This document shows, in pieces, positions 46,862-57,432 of a stretch of 64,000 nucleotides of DNA. The stretch lies in contig OZ024888.1 of NCBI GenBank assembly GCA_964017195.1, positions 18,702,201 to 18,766,200 on the forward strand, read 5' to 3'. The notes below the pieces were generated by a model. The model was not told the origin of the DNA, did not search any database, and saw nothing but the letters and a program-made list of their open reading frames with translations. This DNA comes from Siderastrea radians. Lineage: Eukaryota; Cnidaria; Anthozoa; Scleractinia; Rhizangiidae. Each line of letters begins with the position of its first letter. The stretch's first letter is position 1. A program made the position numbers and the translations under genes.

Positions 46862-48110
46862 TTCTAATGACTGCTTTGAAGGATATCGCTGAAAGGGCGC
46901 CTTCATTTCTAGTGTACAAATCTATTTCTTGCATCATGCATTCCAGCTTGTTTTCAGAATCACTTCAGTAGAAATAAAGGTTGTCTCTCTGATGTGGTGT
47001 TTGAACGCATGATGGTTAGTAACACATGCACATGAACATTAGCAAAGGTGATAAAGAAATAAACTACTCAAAATAAATACTTATTGACACAAGATAGCAT
47101 CTGGTCTGTGATTTTAGGTGATCTCAGTTACGAGCTTTCTTTATTCAGTATAACGCAGTTCGCACTTTTCTGCATCGCAGCATATGACGGAGATAACTAC
47201 TTTTGACCGCAAGCCGCATGCAGAGAGAATCATAAAACCGCAAAAAAGAGTATTTTCCACATCTGGACGTTACACGCGAGTCGTGCAACCTCATCTTTAC
47301 CGCCAAATCTGTTTCACGTTTATGGATCGAAAATACTACCGCTCTGGCAGTCGAAAAACTTTGTTTGGGGGGATGGAAATCAGCCATGCTTGCAGTGCAA
47401 GAAAAGTTACAAAGCTGACAAAGGAATGACCGAATGAATACATAGCGGGAAATCATAATAATAAAGCTAATTTTAGAAACCCTGAGGAGAAACAAATTAT
47501 GATCAAAGCGGTTAAGGGGCCGTATTTCAATCTATTTTTCTATTTACGTGTAGAAATGAAAATTAATGGTCTGAGAAGTGAGCGACGGGGATGTTAGTTT
47601 ACAGGGGACAGAAAATGCTATCTAGGATATCGCTGAAAAAGCCCCTTCATTTGTAAAAATCTTTTTCTTGCATCGTGCATTGCAGCTTGTTTTCAGAATC
47701 ACTCCAGGAGAAATGAAGTTTGTCTCTGTGGTGTGGAGTTCGAACGCATGATTGTTCTAAACACCTGCACATGCACAATAACAAAGCTGATAAAGAAATT
47801 TAGCAGTCAAAATAAATTACTTGTTGACAGAAGATAGCTCCTGGATTGAATTGTCATTTTGGACGATCCCAGTTGATCGAGAACATTCTTGAATAGAACG
47901 CAGTTTGCACGTTTCTGCATGGCAGCATATGACTGAGACAACGAGTATTTTCCACATCTGGCGATTACAAGCGCGACGTGCAGCCTCGTCATTCCCGCAA
48001 AATCTGTTTCACAGTTATCGAGACACAAAAACACAATCGCTCTAGCAGTTTAATAACCTTTTTGGAGGGTGGAAATCAGCTGTACCTGCGGTATACAGTG
48101 CAAGGAAACA
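46862..48110. repeat. Tandem duplication of ~500 bp units
   Basis: 46862-47440 and 47622-48110 align over most of their length (ggatatcgctgaaa, cagcttgttttcagaatcac, gcagcatatgac, gagtattttccacatctgg, tggaaatcagc). The minus-strand 116-residue ORF in the first unit (47145-47495) is broken by stops in the second, so coding is doubtful. Confidence 0.7.
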
Positions 48111-48184
48111 GTCAAAGCATCGAGTTCGCGAGGTTCAAGAGATAACATTTCTCGATTCCGTCAGACATCTTTGTTTACTGCCGG

Positions 48185-48440
48185 CTAAGGAAAGAAATCA
48201 GAGCTCAGAAGAGAATTCCGAATTTCTGACCCCCATAACAAGCTGAGCAGAGAATTCCGAATTTCTGACCCCATAAGGAGCTGAGCAAAGAATTCCGAAT
48301 TTCTGACCACCATAAAAAGCTGAGCAAAGAATTGCGAAATTCTGACCCCCCATTAAGAGTTTAAAAGAGATTCCGAATTTCTAACCCCTTAGAGAGTTCA
48401 TAACAGATTCCAAATTTCTGACCCCTAAAAAAGGCTTAGG
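48185..48440 (-). repeat. ~37-bp satellite array, short inverted locus
   Basis: About seven units on the minus strand of the same satellite as 58247-58880 (core gaattccgaatttctgaccc, linker cataaggagctgagcaaa). Units decay towards 48440. Confidence 0.85.
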
Positions 48441-49020
48441 AGAACAATTTCGATGTTTGGACCCGCGAAAAACTGACAAAGGTAGCTTTGATGTCAGCTC
48501 GTAGACAGCGCGCGATAGTTATTCAGCCAGTAAGCCAGCGTCTCTACCTGTACAGGCGTCAAAGAGGGGACTGGAGGCGAAATTATTGTAGTTAATTGCA
48601 CATTCATTTGTTGCCTGATACACTTTGAATTTTGATCTCCAGATATGAATTAAAAAGAAAAAGATACAAACATGTTAGCACAGAAAGGGTTATAGGGTTG
48701 TACTAACTGTACGTCCCAAAAATGATGAGAACGGTAACGTGTAGAGAAATCGGAAGTTCTAGAAAAGGTCTGACATTTCAGATTATAAAAATCAAAGATA
48801 AATTCGGAACTCCACGTACTCCGCCAAGACAATTCAATTGTTGTCAATAACTGTCCGCTTTTGGACACGCACACCGTCTGGCGCTAACGGAATGCTTTCC
48901 CTAAATGGCGAGAAACTTTTCTCCTTGATCTTTCTCAGAGAGCTCTATGAATAATTGCAAAACTAATGGCACTAGCTACATCAAAAAAGTGCTGTCTTAA
49001 TATATAGCGCATCTAAACCC
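48441..49020. other. No gene recognised
   Basis: Unique non-coding sequence; a 74-residue minus ORF has no domain. Confidence 0.4.
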
Positions 49021-49029
49021 CAAATAGTC

Positions 49030-49118
49030 TAGCCTGCAAACGCAGACGTATTTCCGGCTGTCGTTTCTCTTCAGTGGAGAGAAACGACAGCCGGAAATAT
49101 TTCTGCGTTCGCAGGCTA
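49030..49118. mobile_element. 89-bp palindromic MITE with 9-bp target duplication
   Basis: The element is almost all hairpin: tagcctgcaaacgcagacgt at the left and its complement ending gcgttcgcaggcta at the right, arms ~41 bp around a short loop (tcagtg). The 9-mer caaatagtc occurs directly on both sides (49021-49029, 49119-49127). A 9-bp duplication is typical of Mutator-like elements. Confidence 0.85.
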
Positions 49119-49128
49119 CAAATAGTCC

Positions 49129-49940
49129 AAATACTTTAAATTTACTGCACAAGTTAACAATCCAAAAATTGGTGAGGCCAAGCCGGACCCATGCCGGTGA
49201 TTTCGTTACTGCGCTTATTTGACAAAAAGGGTAAAGAAGTCAGAAAACTATCCTACTAACGGAAAAGAGCAGTACCTGGATCATCTTTTTGTCTGTTTCC
49301 TTGTTTACGTTGGAACGCACACCCGATAGAAATCCATACTCAGCTATACTCCTGTCCCGGTGTGTCTTGTTTGTCAGTTACTTTTCAATGGAGAGCCGCT
49401 TTTTAAAAACTTTTACTCGGCCTTCACAAACCTTAATATTCCACAACTTGTTCATGTGGGTTTCCCTCATTTTGAAATCTTTGACGATAAGGGCTGGGTT
49501 GGACTAGTTGCTAGGAAACCAAGAAAAAATAAACTTTGGTCATATGTTGAAAAGGTGGTGTAGTATCAAGGAAATCGGAGGTAACCTTCTATGCGAAATT
49601 TTGATTTCAAAAGATACACTCCAAGGTCAAAAAACTATTGTGAGCCTCCTTAAAGTTATCTGTCAAGATCGCTATTGCCGGTGCTGTATCGCACAACTTT
49701 TGCATTAAAATGGGAGACAATTCAATGTCTTAAGTTTTATTAGCGAACATGCAGATTATAATTTTAATTTTAATTATATTTAGTATATATATTGTCCACA
49801 CAACGCGTTTTAATGTTCAAAGAAAAAACTTCTTTAAGCGATACAAAAACTCGCGACTCCTTGCTATCAAAATAATGGACATTAAAAAAAACTGTAACAA
49901 ATCATGCATTTCACTTTAGAACCAAACAAATGCCTGACAC
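49129..49940. other. No gene recognised
   Basis: Two overlapping plus ORFs at 49289-49563 (72 and 67 residues) are open in different frames. Neither has a domain. Confidence 0.35.
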
Positions 49941-50561
49941 CACAGGTAGCCAAAGCTTGAGTTGTGACTGAAAATTAATAGAATTTTATGAAATAAACAG
50001 TGTTTCTTTGTTTATATCTTACGTACTTGCTATCTAAGGCAAAAATTCACTCTCCGAGCGAGAATAAGCGTCTTTCTAATTTTTGCTCCCAATTAGTATT
50101 GTAATATTATGCAAAGGTTGCACACTGATCTGCCATTTCACCCGCACAAAAGCATACCTCTTTTCACTAAATGAGCTATATTTCTTGAAATGCGCCATTT
50201 CCACTCACAATTTCCTCAAACCCGAATGAATCCATAGTCGAAAAACAACTATACGCCGGAAAAGTTCCATCTTTCCCAACATTTTGTCACCATAAACGGC
50301 AATATTTTGAGCTTCTTGCATAAGAAATCAAATGTCAGTTTGACCACCGACCTCTGCGCACAAATATATGCAAATATGCTAATCTCATCTTCCTGTTCTC
50401 TTCTCGCTGGACAATTCGCACAATGGCGTGGACGTGACAAAAACTACTGTGTCGAGGAAGTGTGAACGGTAAGCAAATATCACGCTTCACGCATGAAATG
50501 TCACACTCTGTTTACAATCTACCGGGAAAAACCACTAGACAAAAACTCGCGCGCGTTCCAC
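49941..50561 (-). repeat. Palindrome left arm (inverted copy of transposase 5' region)
   Basis: Reverse complement of 51892-52088 plus 52831-53265. The outer edge cacaggtagccaaagcttga corresponds to the first ~27 bases of the transposase exon at 53239, so the arm is a copy of the transposase upstream region cut inside that exon. The inner edge is gcgcgcgttccac at 50561. Confidence 0.85.
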
Positions 50562-51107
50562 TCGTCTCTGTCTTGAAGAAAATCAAAAAACAAATTTGGA
50601 TCTTCCTTATGTTTGCCCTAAACTGCAAGTTCAAGCAACATTTTACTGTCAACATCTCTTGCTTCGAAACTGGTTTCATTTCCCTTTTTTAAAAAGCCAT
50701 TTTCCCTTAAAACCGGCAGCACGAATTCAGTACGAATATAAATACGTGTACTTCATATAAAAAAGAGAAACTAAATAGCACTACGCGAATTGTCCAAAAA
50801 AGAGACAAGAATACATTTCTATTCCTCGCATTTTTATTCCTCCCAACTGACAGGATGCGAGAAATAGTGTCGTGCAAAGCGTGTATGCCAGTTGATAGCA
50901 GTCGTATATAAACGAGGACGGCTGCACTTCCTACTCGAGCTCGTTGTATCGAACAAGTATTGGAACAATTATGTATACGTGTTGGAGTCGTTATTGTCAT
51001 TATTTTCTATTGTGGCTTTAAATCACTACTGAATTTTTTTCATCCGAGACTTGGAAGGGAAACGGTTCTCCTTGCTCCACTCCGGAGTGCTGCTTTACAC
51101 GGATTCC
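50562..51107 (+). other. Palindrome spacer, helicase 5' region
   Basis: Non-coding part of the 1.33 kb spacer between the arms. It includes a TATA box and a presumed 5' UTR leading to the helicase start codon. The 97-residue minus ORF at 50707-51000 has no domain. Confidence 0.4.
50905..50912 (+). promoter_or_regulatory. TATA box
   Basis: tatataaa about 200 bases upstream of the helicase ATG, followed ~30 bases later by a pyrimidine-rich start-like stretch (cttcctactcgagctc). A plausible core promoter for the helicase fragment. Confidence 0.4.
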
Positions 51108-51891
51108 ATGTCCTACGTGTAAGTAATTTCAAACTTCGCTGATTTTATGTACTTCTTATCTTTGCAATCATTTTGACTTGCTCCAAGTCTCTCGAATAAA
51201 AAAGGACGAAAACAGTTATTGCAGAGAGAAAGAATGATACGTGCGTATGTAGCGCATGATAATTCCCATCGCGCGCGCGATGCAAATCAGTGAAGTCTAC
51301 GACACAAGCGACTTGTTTCATTTTTTTAGGGGGGGGGTGGAAATTCCTTTTCTGACTCTGGTTTGGCTCGGCGTGTTTGACGAGTCTCCGCCGTCATTGT
51401 AATGTTTTTTTGCGCTCTGTTTGCAAGAAACAAAAAAGCACGGAGTTGTCTAGGAAGTCAATAGAATGATTTTGACGGTTTCACAACAACGATTTTCACA
51501 ACAAGACATATGTGTTGTTTGCTGTGAAAAAGGTTTTGAGCATAGATGTTTAATACGGGGAAGCTGTTTTCGTCAAAAGGATCAACACGCGCGTGGACCA
51601 GCCGCCATTTTTATTTACGCTCGATCGAAACTTTTTTTATAATTTTTAAATGTCACAGGTTATCCGTCTTTGGTCTCTGATTTATTTGTTATTCGGTATT
51701 TATTTTATTTTATTGTATTATTTTTGTATTGACAGACTAACCGCCGAGCAGTGCAGAATTCTTGAGACTACAGAGCGTGGACACAACATATTAATTACGG
51801 GCCAAGGGGGGTCTGGGAAGTCTCTGGGAAGTTGTGCTTGATTAACCGCATTATTAAAAGCTTGAGGACCAAAGGTAAAAATGTTACCGTC
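51108..51891 (+). pseudogene. PIF1-like helicase 5' fragment
   Basis: Exon 1 (51108-51118, ATG TCC TAC GT) ends at a GTAAGT donor. Exon 2 starts at 51736 after attgacag and joins in frame: MSYV then LTAEQCRILETTERGHNIL and the Walker A loop ITGQGGSGKS. PIF1/Helitron-type helicases begin in the same way, and the Walker lysine and serine bind ATP. Directly after GKS a duplicated tctgggaag-like string shifts the frame. The expected continuation LINRIIKSLRTKGKNVTVV is still readable in the next frame and ends exactly at the palindrome edge (51891). All later helicase motifs are gone. Confidence 0.65.
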
Positions 51892-52088
51892 GTGGAACGC
51901 GCGCGCGAGTTTTTGTCTGGTGGTTTTTCCCGGTAGATTGTAAACAGAGTGTGACATTTCATCCGTGAAGTGTGACCATTTGCTTACCGTTCACACCTCC
52001 CCGACACAGTAGTTTTTGTCACGTCCACGCCATTGTGCGAATTGTCCAGTGAGAAGAGAACAGGGAGATGAGATTAGCATATTTGCAT

Positions 52089-52717
52089 TTATTATTCAAC
52101 AAATTGTCACTATGCCCATATATGGTAAGGAAGCCCTCAATATCTGTCATCCCACATGACAGATATCCTGCGATATACGTAAATGACCATATTTGGAAGT
52201 GCACTGCAGATTTTCTTTCATTGCTTGTTTGGCGGCCATTTTGAAAAGCGAGGCAGTTTTAGCAGTGTTTTCCGTAAATTTTGACTCTCTGGAAGAAACT
52301 TTCCACGAGTAAATGCTCTCAAAAAGTCAACAAGTATGTGCTTCAGCTCACAAAGATATCCAGAGGTTGACTTGGAATCTTCATAGTGAGAACTCAACCA
52401 AGAAAATGCTATTGCGAACGAAGCAGCACACTTGCTCACCGAAAGTTGTAAAGACTAAAGTTGAAAAGATTTTAATTCACAGGAAGGGGACTTATTCTCG
52501 GTAAGGTAACAATATTTTTTTTCCTTTGTCTTTTCATTTCCAAACATGAGTTTGTAATTAAGTCTTTTTAAGTGAACGGTAGTAAACTTCGATTTCTTGA
52601 AGTTCTGTTTTGATTTTTATTAGGTTTATGTGTTGCTAGCTTTTAGCGTTTTTATCATAGAGCCGTAGTTTTTCTCGTTCTGAAAATGGTAGGCGATGGG
52701 AATTTGTTGAATAATAA
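52089..52717. mobile_element. 629-bp TIR element inserted in the right arm
   Basis: Perfect 17-bp terminal inverted repeats ttattattcaacaaatt and aatttgttgaataataa. The left arm of the palindrome shows the empty site. Also contains an 11-bp perfect hairpin (atatctgtcat/atgacagatat) near 52140. A minus-strand 73-residue ORF at 52218-52439 has no recognised domain. Confidence 0.65.
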
Positions 52718-52718
52718 A

Positions 52719-52830
52719 ACAATTATCCTGCTCAATCTTGCGGAATATCCCCTGATTTAGCCAACTCGGCCTAATGCCTCGTCGGCTAAGTATCAGGTGA
52801 TATTCCGCGCGATTTCGCAGGATAATTGTT
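52719..52830. repeat. 112-bp hairpin next to the insertion
   Basis: acaattatcctgc...cggaatatc.cctga..tagcc pairs with ggctaagtatcaggtgatat...gcaggataattgtt. Absent from the left palindrome arm, so it arrived with or beside the 629-bp element. Confidence 0.7.
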
Positions 52831-53238
52831 AAATATTTGTGCGCAGAGGTCGGCGGTCGAATACTGACATTTGATTTCTTATACTGAGAAGCTCAAAATA
52901 TTGCCGTTTATGGTGACAAAATGTTGGGAAAGATGTAACTTTTCCGGCGTATAGTTGTTTTTCGACTATGGATTCATTCGGGTTTGAGGAAATTGTGAGT
53001 GGAAATGGCGCATTTCAAGAAATATAGCTCATTTAGTGAAAAGAGGTATGCTTTTGCGCGGGTGAAATGGCAGATCAGTGTGCAACCTTGGCATAATATT
53101 ATGATACTAATTGGGAGCAAAAATTAGAAAGACGCTTATTCTCGCTCGGAGAGCGAATTTTTGCCTTAGATAGCAAGTACGTATAAAGATACAAACAAAG
53201 AAACACTGTTTATATCATAAAATTCTATTAATTTTCAG

Positions 53239-54484
53239 TCATAACTCAAGCTTTGGCTGCCTGTGTCCGCACGTGGAGTTTTTGATCATGGAGGCAGTGC
53301 TTGAACATCCCGAGAAGACACTGTCAGAAATTGTCCACGATGTGTACACTCAAACAGGATCAGAATTTACTTCAGCGAGCATTTTCTTTTACTTGAAGCG
53401 GAACCACTTCAGTAGAAAAAAGGTTTGTTTAAATTTATCCACATTCTACACATCCGTACCACACATTATGACAAGGAAAATGAACAATTTCTCACTTTCT
53501 TTCTTCTTTTACTAATTAGCTCAACAAAATTGCCCTTCAAAGGTCTGAGGAAGCAAGAGTGCTCTTCTGCACAAATGTTTGTGCCATGGATCCTGAAATG
53601 TTTGTGTTCTTAGATGAAAGCGGATTTGTAAGTGCATCACACTTATCTGACACTGACATTGAGCTCAATTAATTCAGCTCTCCAAACATTCAAATGTTTG
53701 TTTGTATTATGTTGACAGGACAAAAGGATTTCTCCATCTTACGGACGCAGTCCTACTGGAAAAAGAGCCGTGGTTAAAAAATTCATGCAGAACTGGGGTC
53801 CGCGTATTACTGCAATTCCTCTTATTTGCTATGAGGGCATCATTGATATTGGCCTCTATCAGGGAAATGTCAATAGCGCAACATTTGAAGATTTTGTCAC
53901 TGAAAAGCTGTGCCCTAATTTACTTCCATTCAATTGCATAAATCCACGATCGGTGGTCATATTAGGTAAGAAAAACTTGCAAGGGGCCAAGGATTTGAAT
54001 TTTCAACATTCTAAATCAGGAAGATTCTTAAAAACTAAGGAATGTTTTCTTTCGAGCGCATTTAATCGGCGAGACTAGTAAAGGAAGACTTTTTGGACAG
54101 GTCCACCTCGCGTTGACATGCTTTTTGAAGATTTGTAAAAAAAAACGTTGTTACTTTGTTAAATTCAATTTGAATCTCTTTTGGTTGTATTTTCATCACG
54201 AAAATTTGATTTGCTTCTTATAGATAACGCAGCTATCCATCACACACAGGCTGTTGTTGATGCAATTCATGCCATTGGAGCTATTTTTTTGTCATCTTCT
54301 TGCCACCTTACAGCCCTGATTTCATGCCTTGCGAGGAACTTTTTGCACAAGCCAAGAGTTGGATCCCAGAAAATGACGTTGCATGGCAATTTTGCAGGGA
54401 TCCAGGCTTAATGGTTGAAGAGGCCTTCTTCAAATTACAGACGAAGACGTCAGAAACTATATCAACCACGCAGAATATTTATAA
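53239..54484 (+). pseudogene. Tc1/mariner/IS630-type transposase with introns
   Basis: Exons 53239-53422, 53520-53627, 53719-53965 and 54234-54484, all with GT-AG boundaries and matching phases. Exon 1 holds a helix-turn-helix part (LEHPEKTLSEIVHDVYTQTG). Exon 2 ends MFVFLDESGF with the first catalytic Asp. Exon 3 has DKRISPSYGRSPTGKRAVVK. The second Asp codon is split by the phase-1 intron before exon 4 (G|AT AAC: DNAAIHH). The Glu lies in LPPYSPDFMPCEELF, about 35 residues on. Exon 4 carries two frameshifts, one in a T run near 54285 and one near 54431, before the end NYINHAEYL. The first HTH is missing. The enzyme would cut and paste at TA sites, but this copy is dead. Confidence 0.85.
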
Positions 54485-54526
54485 CAACTTCAAGCTTTTA
54501 ATTTTCCTGTCCTTAATAATTTTAAA

Positions 54527-56150
54527 TTACAGATCACTCAGTTCTTTGAGGAGCTTCTCTTTTTGAGACGAAAGCTCGTCCTCCGATAAAACGTCATCGA
54601 GTTTTAGGGCCTTCAGGTCTTTTAATTGTTGTAATATGGCACTTCGCATACGGACCTACAAGTACGGAGAGAAAAAGTGTACTGTTAAATAAGAGCCGCG
54701 ATTTCAACGTTTTATAAACTGTACAATTAAAGTTTTTCTAGTTTAAATGTCTACCTTTCTTTCACTGGCATCTGTAGTTTCATTGGCTAGTTGCGAAGAG
54801 CTGTTTTTACCTCCTTTAGACTTTATACCCGTAAAAAATGGCACGTCGGGAGCGTCATCTTCGCTGCTGTGAGTCCCATTTACCTAAAAACGCAACAGTA
54901 CAAAAGCCCTATTCAGTTCCTGTCTCGATCAATAATTACTAATTAGCGCAACACTTATTCGATTTTTCGACTTTTTCAAATGAAGTCAGAACATTAGAAG
55001 GCAATGCGATTATTCCACGGTGCTGTTGCCGATTTAGAAGGTAACACTTTTTCTCGCTGCTGTTTTTATCACACAATTTTATTTTAATCGTGTGTGTAGT
55101 AAAAACAACACAGTACAGATTAAAATACGTGGAGCACATGTGCTGTAAATTATTAGGAGTACGTGGACCACTTGCGTTTTGAGAAAAACAACTTTCCGAA
55201 AATATTGGAAGTACTTACAATCCAAATCAGAATTACTATCAAATCACAAAATTAAACACTCTTATAACTCTTGCACTGACTAACAGGCGGGAGATTAAAA
55301 AAGGCTGTAATTAACTGTACATGCAAGTAATCAAGTTTGATGCTTTACCAACATTCTTGCCCGGCGGGGAGTTTATGACGTTCCCGCAGTCTTGACAGGT
55401 GCGCTTCGTAACTGGTCTCCCCTTCTTCATCTTCATCATCACCCAACGTAAACCTGGCGCTGACTTCAATAAAAGAAAAATACGAGTGAAACAAGCAAGC
55501 CAAAAAAAAAAACCCTTACATTAAAACCGCGTCTATATTCAGCATTACATTGTTACTACTTTGAACACGTACCTTTTCCTCTCTCCTCCGCAGAGGCCTC
55601 CTACAGTCGCGCTGGGTAGAAACGCGCGGAGGCTGGTAAGAGAGAAAAATTAAAGCGCGCGGGGAACGTTTCGCTCTTCCCATCGTTCCCCGCGCTCCCT
55701 GCGCTCCCGTTTTCTCTCTTCAGTGCTCCCGTATTTTTTCTTTCACTAGTGTTTACTAACGGGAGCCTCTGCGGAGGAGAGAGTACCTTTTCTCTTTTTC
55801 CCCGCGACGGAAACACTTGTTGATAAATGTGGGTCCACCCACAAGGTCATCACTCCCTTCTTCACTAAAGAGAGAGCTTCAGCTAACTGAACTTCGGATA
55901 TGATAGCAAATTTTTTGTTGCCATCGCAATAACCAAAGCCAAAATTTGTATCTGTTGCCGGTCGAATCTCCTCTCGGTACCTTTGAAGAATATGTTCTTT
56001 AAAAACTCTCACGTTGCCAAATAGTGGTACATTGTGAAGGTAATATGAGTCAAACCTGCTCTTATTGGTTTCTTTTAAAACGCGGAGGCAAATATTTACG
56101 GTACTTTCGTCCGTTATCTTCTCTCTCGCACACACAAAAGCCAACAAGAT
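54527..56150 (-). CDS. Convergent multi-exon gene of unknown function
   Basis: Minus-strand exons 55787-56150, 55349-55463, ~54755-54866 and 54527-54655. Exon A follows a cgcag acceptor; it encodes TVNICLRVLKETNKSRFDSY, FKEHILQRYREEIRPATDT and LAEALSLVKKGVMTLWVDPH, an alpha/beta-looking domain I cannot name. Exon B (SARFTLGDDEDEEGETSYEA) and exon C (SEDDAPDVPFFTGIKSKGG) are acidic and Ser-rich. The last exon (MRSAILQQLKDLKALKLDD ... LLKELSDL) is a helical, coiled-coil-like tail with a TAA. Phases fit if exon C starts at the inner acceptor (54866). A 5' exon with the start codon is not identified. The stop is ~42 bp from the transposase stop, so both may be genes of one transposon. Confidence 0.55.
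54885..55348. other. Intron of the convergent gene
   Basis: Intron between exons B and C of the minus-strand gene; no repeat recognised. A 66-residue ORF in it is chance. Confidence 0.4.
55579..55783. mobile_element. 205-bp MITE with 9-bp target duplication on a splice donor
   Basis: Ends ctctctcctccgcagaggc and gcctctgcggaggagagag are perfect 19-bp inverted repeats. The 9-mer taccttttc flanks both sides (55570-55578, 55784-55792), typical of Mutator-like elements. On the minus strand this 9-mer is GAAAAG|GTA, the exon A splice donor of the convergent gene, so the insertion duplicated the donor. Confidence 0.85.
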
Positions 56151-56199
56151 CTGCGAGTACCCACACTACGTTTCGGTCTTGTTGCGTAAGCAAAACTTT

Positions 56200-56357
56200 G
56201 GAGTAGCCCCGCAGCTCTTAACAACCTCTAATTTCATTGGACCTTGGTATCACGCAGCTCTATTGTTTTCGGGGCTAGGGTCCATTGTTTTGTTGTTTGG
56301 TGTATTGTTTTGTCAGCAAATCAGAGAAGACCTTGTAAGAGCTGCGACATCGCCCAA
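56200..56357 (+). repeat. Dispersed repeat, inverted copy of 6936-7091
   Basis: Near-identical reverse complement of 6936-7091, starting agtagccccgcagctcttaa and ending gagctgcgacatcgcc. Confidence 0.7.
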
Positions 56358-57316
56358 ACTTTGATCCGACAACGTTAATTGATATAGCTGTATATAGACA
56401 ATAAACCCCGCCCAGGCGGCTATTGTTTTTAAAATAGGTGAGAGATCCTGAGGAAAATGAAATTTAATTGATATGATAATGCTTCTGATTGGCTCATTGA
56501 AGTGTGGATTTGATAAAAGAGACCTGTGAACAAAGAGCGGCATGCGAACAAACTGAAGACCGGCCTTTTGCTTGTTAATTTTCTCACAACCTTTTCGCTC
56601 CGCTCAAGTGAGTGGTGTCTTAAAAAAAATGTATCGTAATTATACAAACCAAGAGCAGAAACAAGGTTGGTCAGTGAGGAACTGACAACACAAAAACTTC
56701 TGATGTGCACCGACTTTTCAAATGAAGAAAGAGTCATACCGGGCTCGGTATTTCAGTCGTAGTAAAAATGGGCGGAACTGTCACTTCGACAGTTTGCAGT
56801 TCAGCTCATGTCGTGTGGTCAATCATTTGTTCAATCATTTTGTCAATCATTTGTTCGCACGAACGCTATCTCTTCTCATTTTTTACCCGTTCTCAATATT
56901 ATCGTTCGAGCCCCACCATCTGAACTCCTGCAACAGGTTACCGATGTACTGGCATATGAAATTGGACACAGTAAGCGCAATCGCAAGCTAGATCGCGCGA
57001 ACCAAACACAGATTTCCGGCCGCTTCCGCCTGCTTCCGGCTGCTTCTAATGACAGCGTGAGAAATAACTTGGGATACTGCAAAGCGCGCTTCATTAGCAC
57101 TGAGCAGTCACCATGCTTGCGGCTGGTAGAAAATATCAGCCACAATTCGAAATATTGATTCCTATCACGTCTTTGTTCAAAATGGAACGGCAAGCAGTCA
57201 TCATCTCTCCTCGGACGAATGTGAAGTTTTTTTACGACAGTTCGATACAAGAGATATAAGTGCAGTTGTTCAAGCCCTCTCTCTCATCGAAAACGTTCCC
57301 GGCGACAGATGTTCCC
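56358..57316. other. No firm gene; small tandem repeat and possible 5' UTR
   Basis: A 12-bp unit (tcaatcatttgt) occurs three times at about 56819-56854. From ~56930 the sequence is CpG-richer and leads into the exon at 57317. A 25-codon upstream ORF begins at 57182 (MERQAVIISPRTNV). Larger ORFs on both strands overlap and show no domain. Confidence 0.35.
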
Positions 57317-57389
57317 ATGGATCCAGATATCCTCGTTTCTTTTAATTCAGAGCCCAAGATTAAAGCTTTTGATGAGAGTGTGGATTCTG
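57317..57389 (+). CDS. Candidate first exon
   Basis: ATG in a strong context (ttcccATGG) opens 24 codons plus one base, MDPDILVSFNSEPKIKAF..., ending at a GTGAGT donor (phase 1). CpG-containing sequence lies upstream. No following exon is recognised before the satellite array; the gene may continue further away or the exon may be a remnant. Confidence 0.35.
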
Positions 57390-57432
57390 GTGAGTGTATT
57401 TTTACAGATCTGTGAACGTTGTAAATACACTC

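Larger units (their letters stand above)
51892..53265 (+). repeat. Palindrome right arm (interrupted)
   Basis: Pairs with 49941-50561. Two parts, 51892-52088 and 52831-53265, are separated by an insertion missing from the left arm. Contains the upstream region and the first bases of the transposase exon. A short ATG frame (MDSFGFEEI, 52969-52995) runs into a GTGAGT donor in both arms and may be an untested first exon. Confidence 0.85.

Noticed and set aside
47145..47495. 116-residue minus ORF as a gene
   Set aside because: The tandem copy at 47622-48110 has stops in the same frame and no domain is visible.
48185..48440. CRISPR-like array of short direct repeats
   Set aside because: Units are contiguous without unique spacers, degenerate, and in a eukaryotic context; a satellite.
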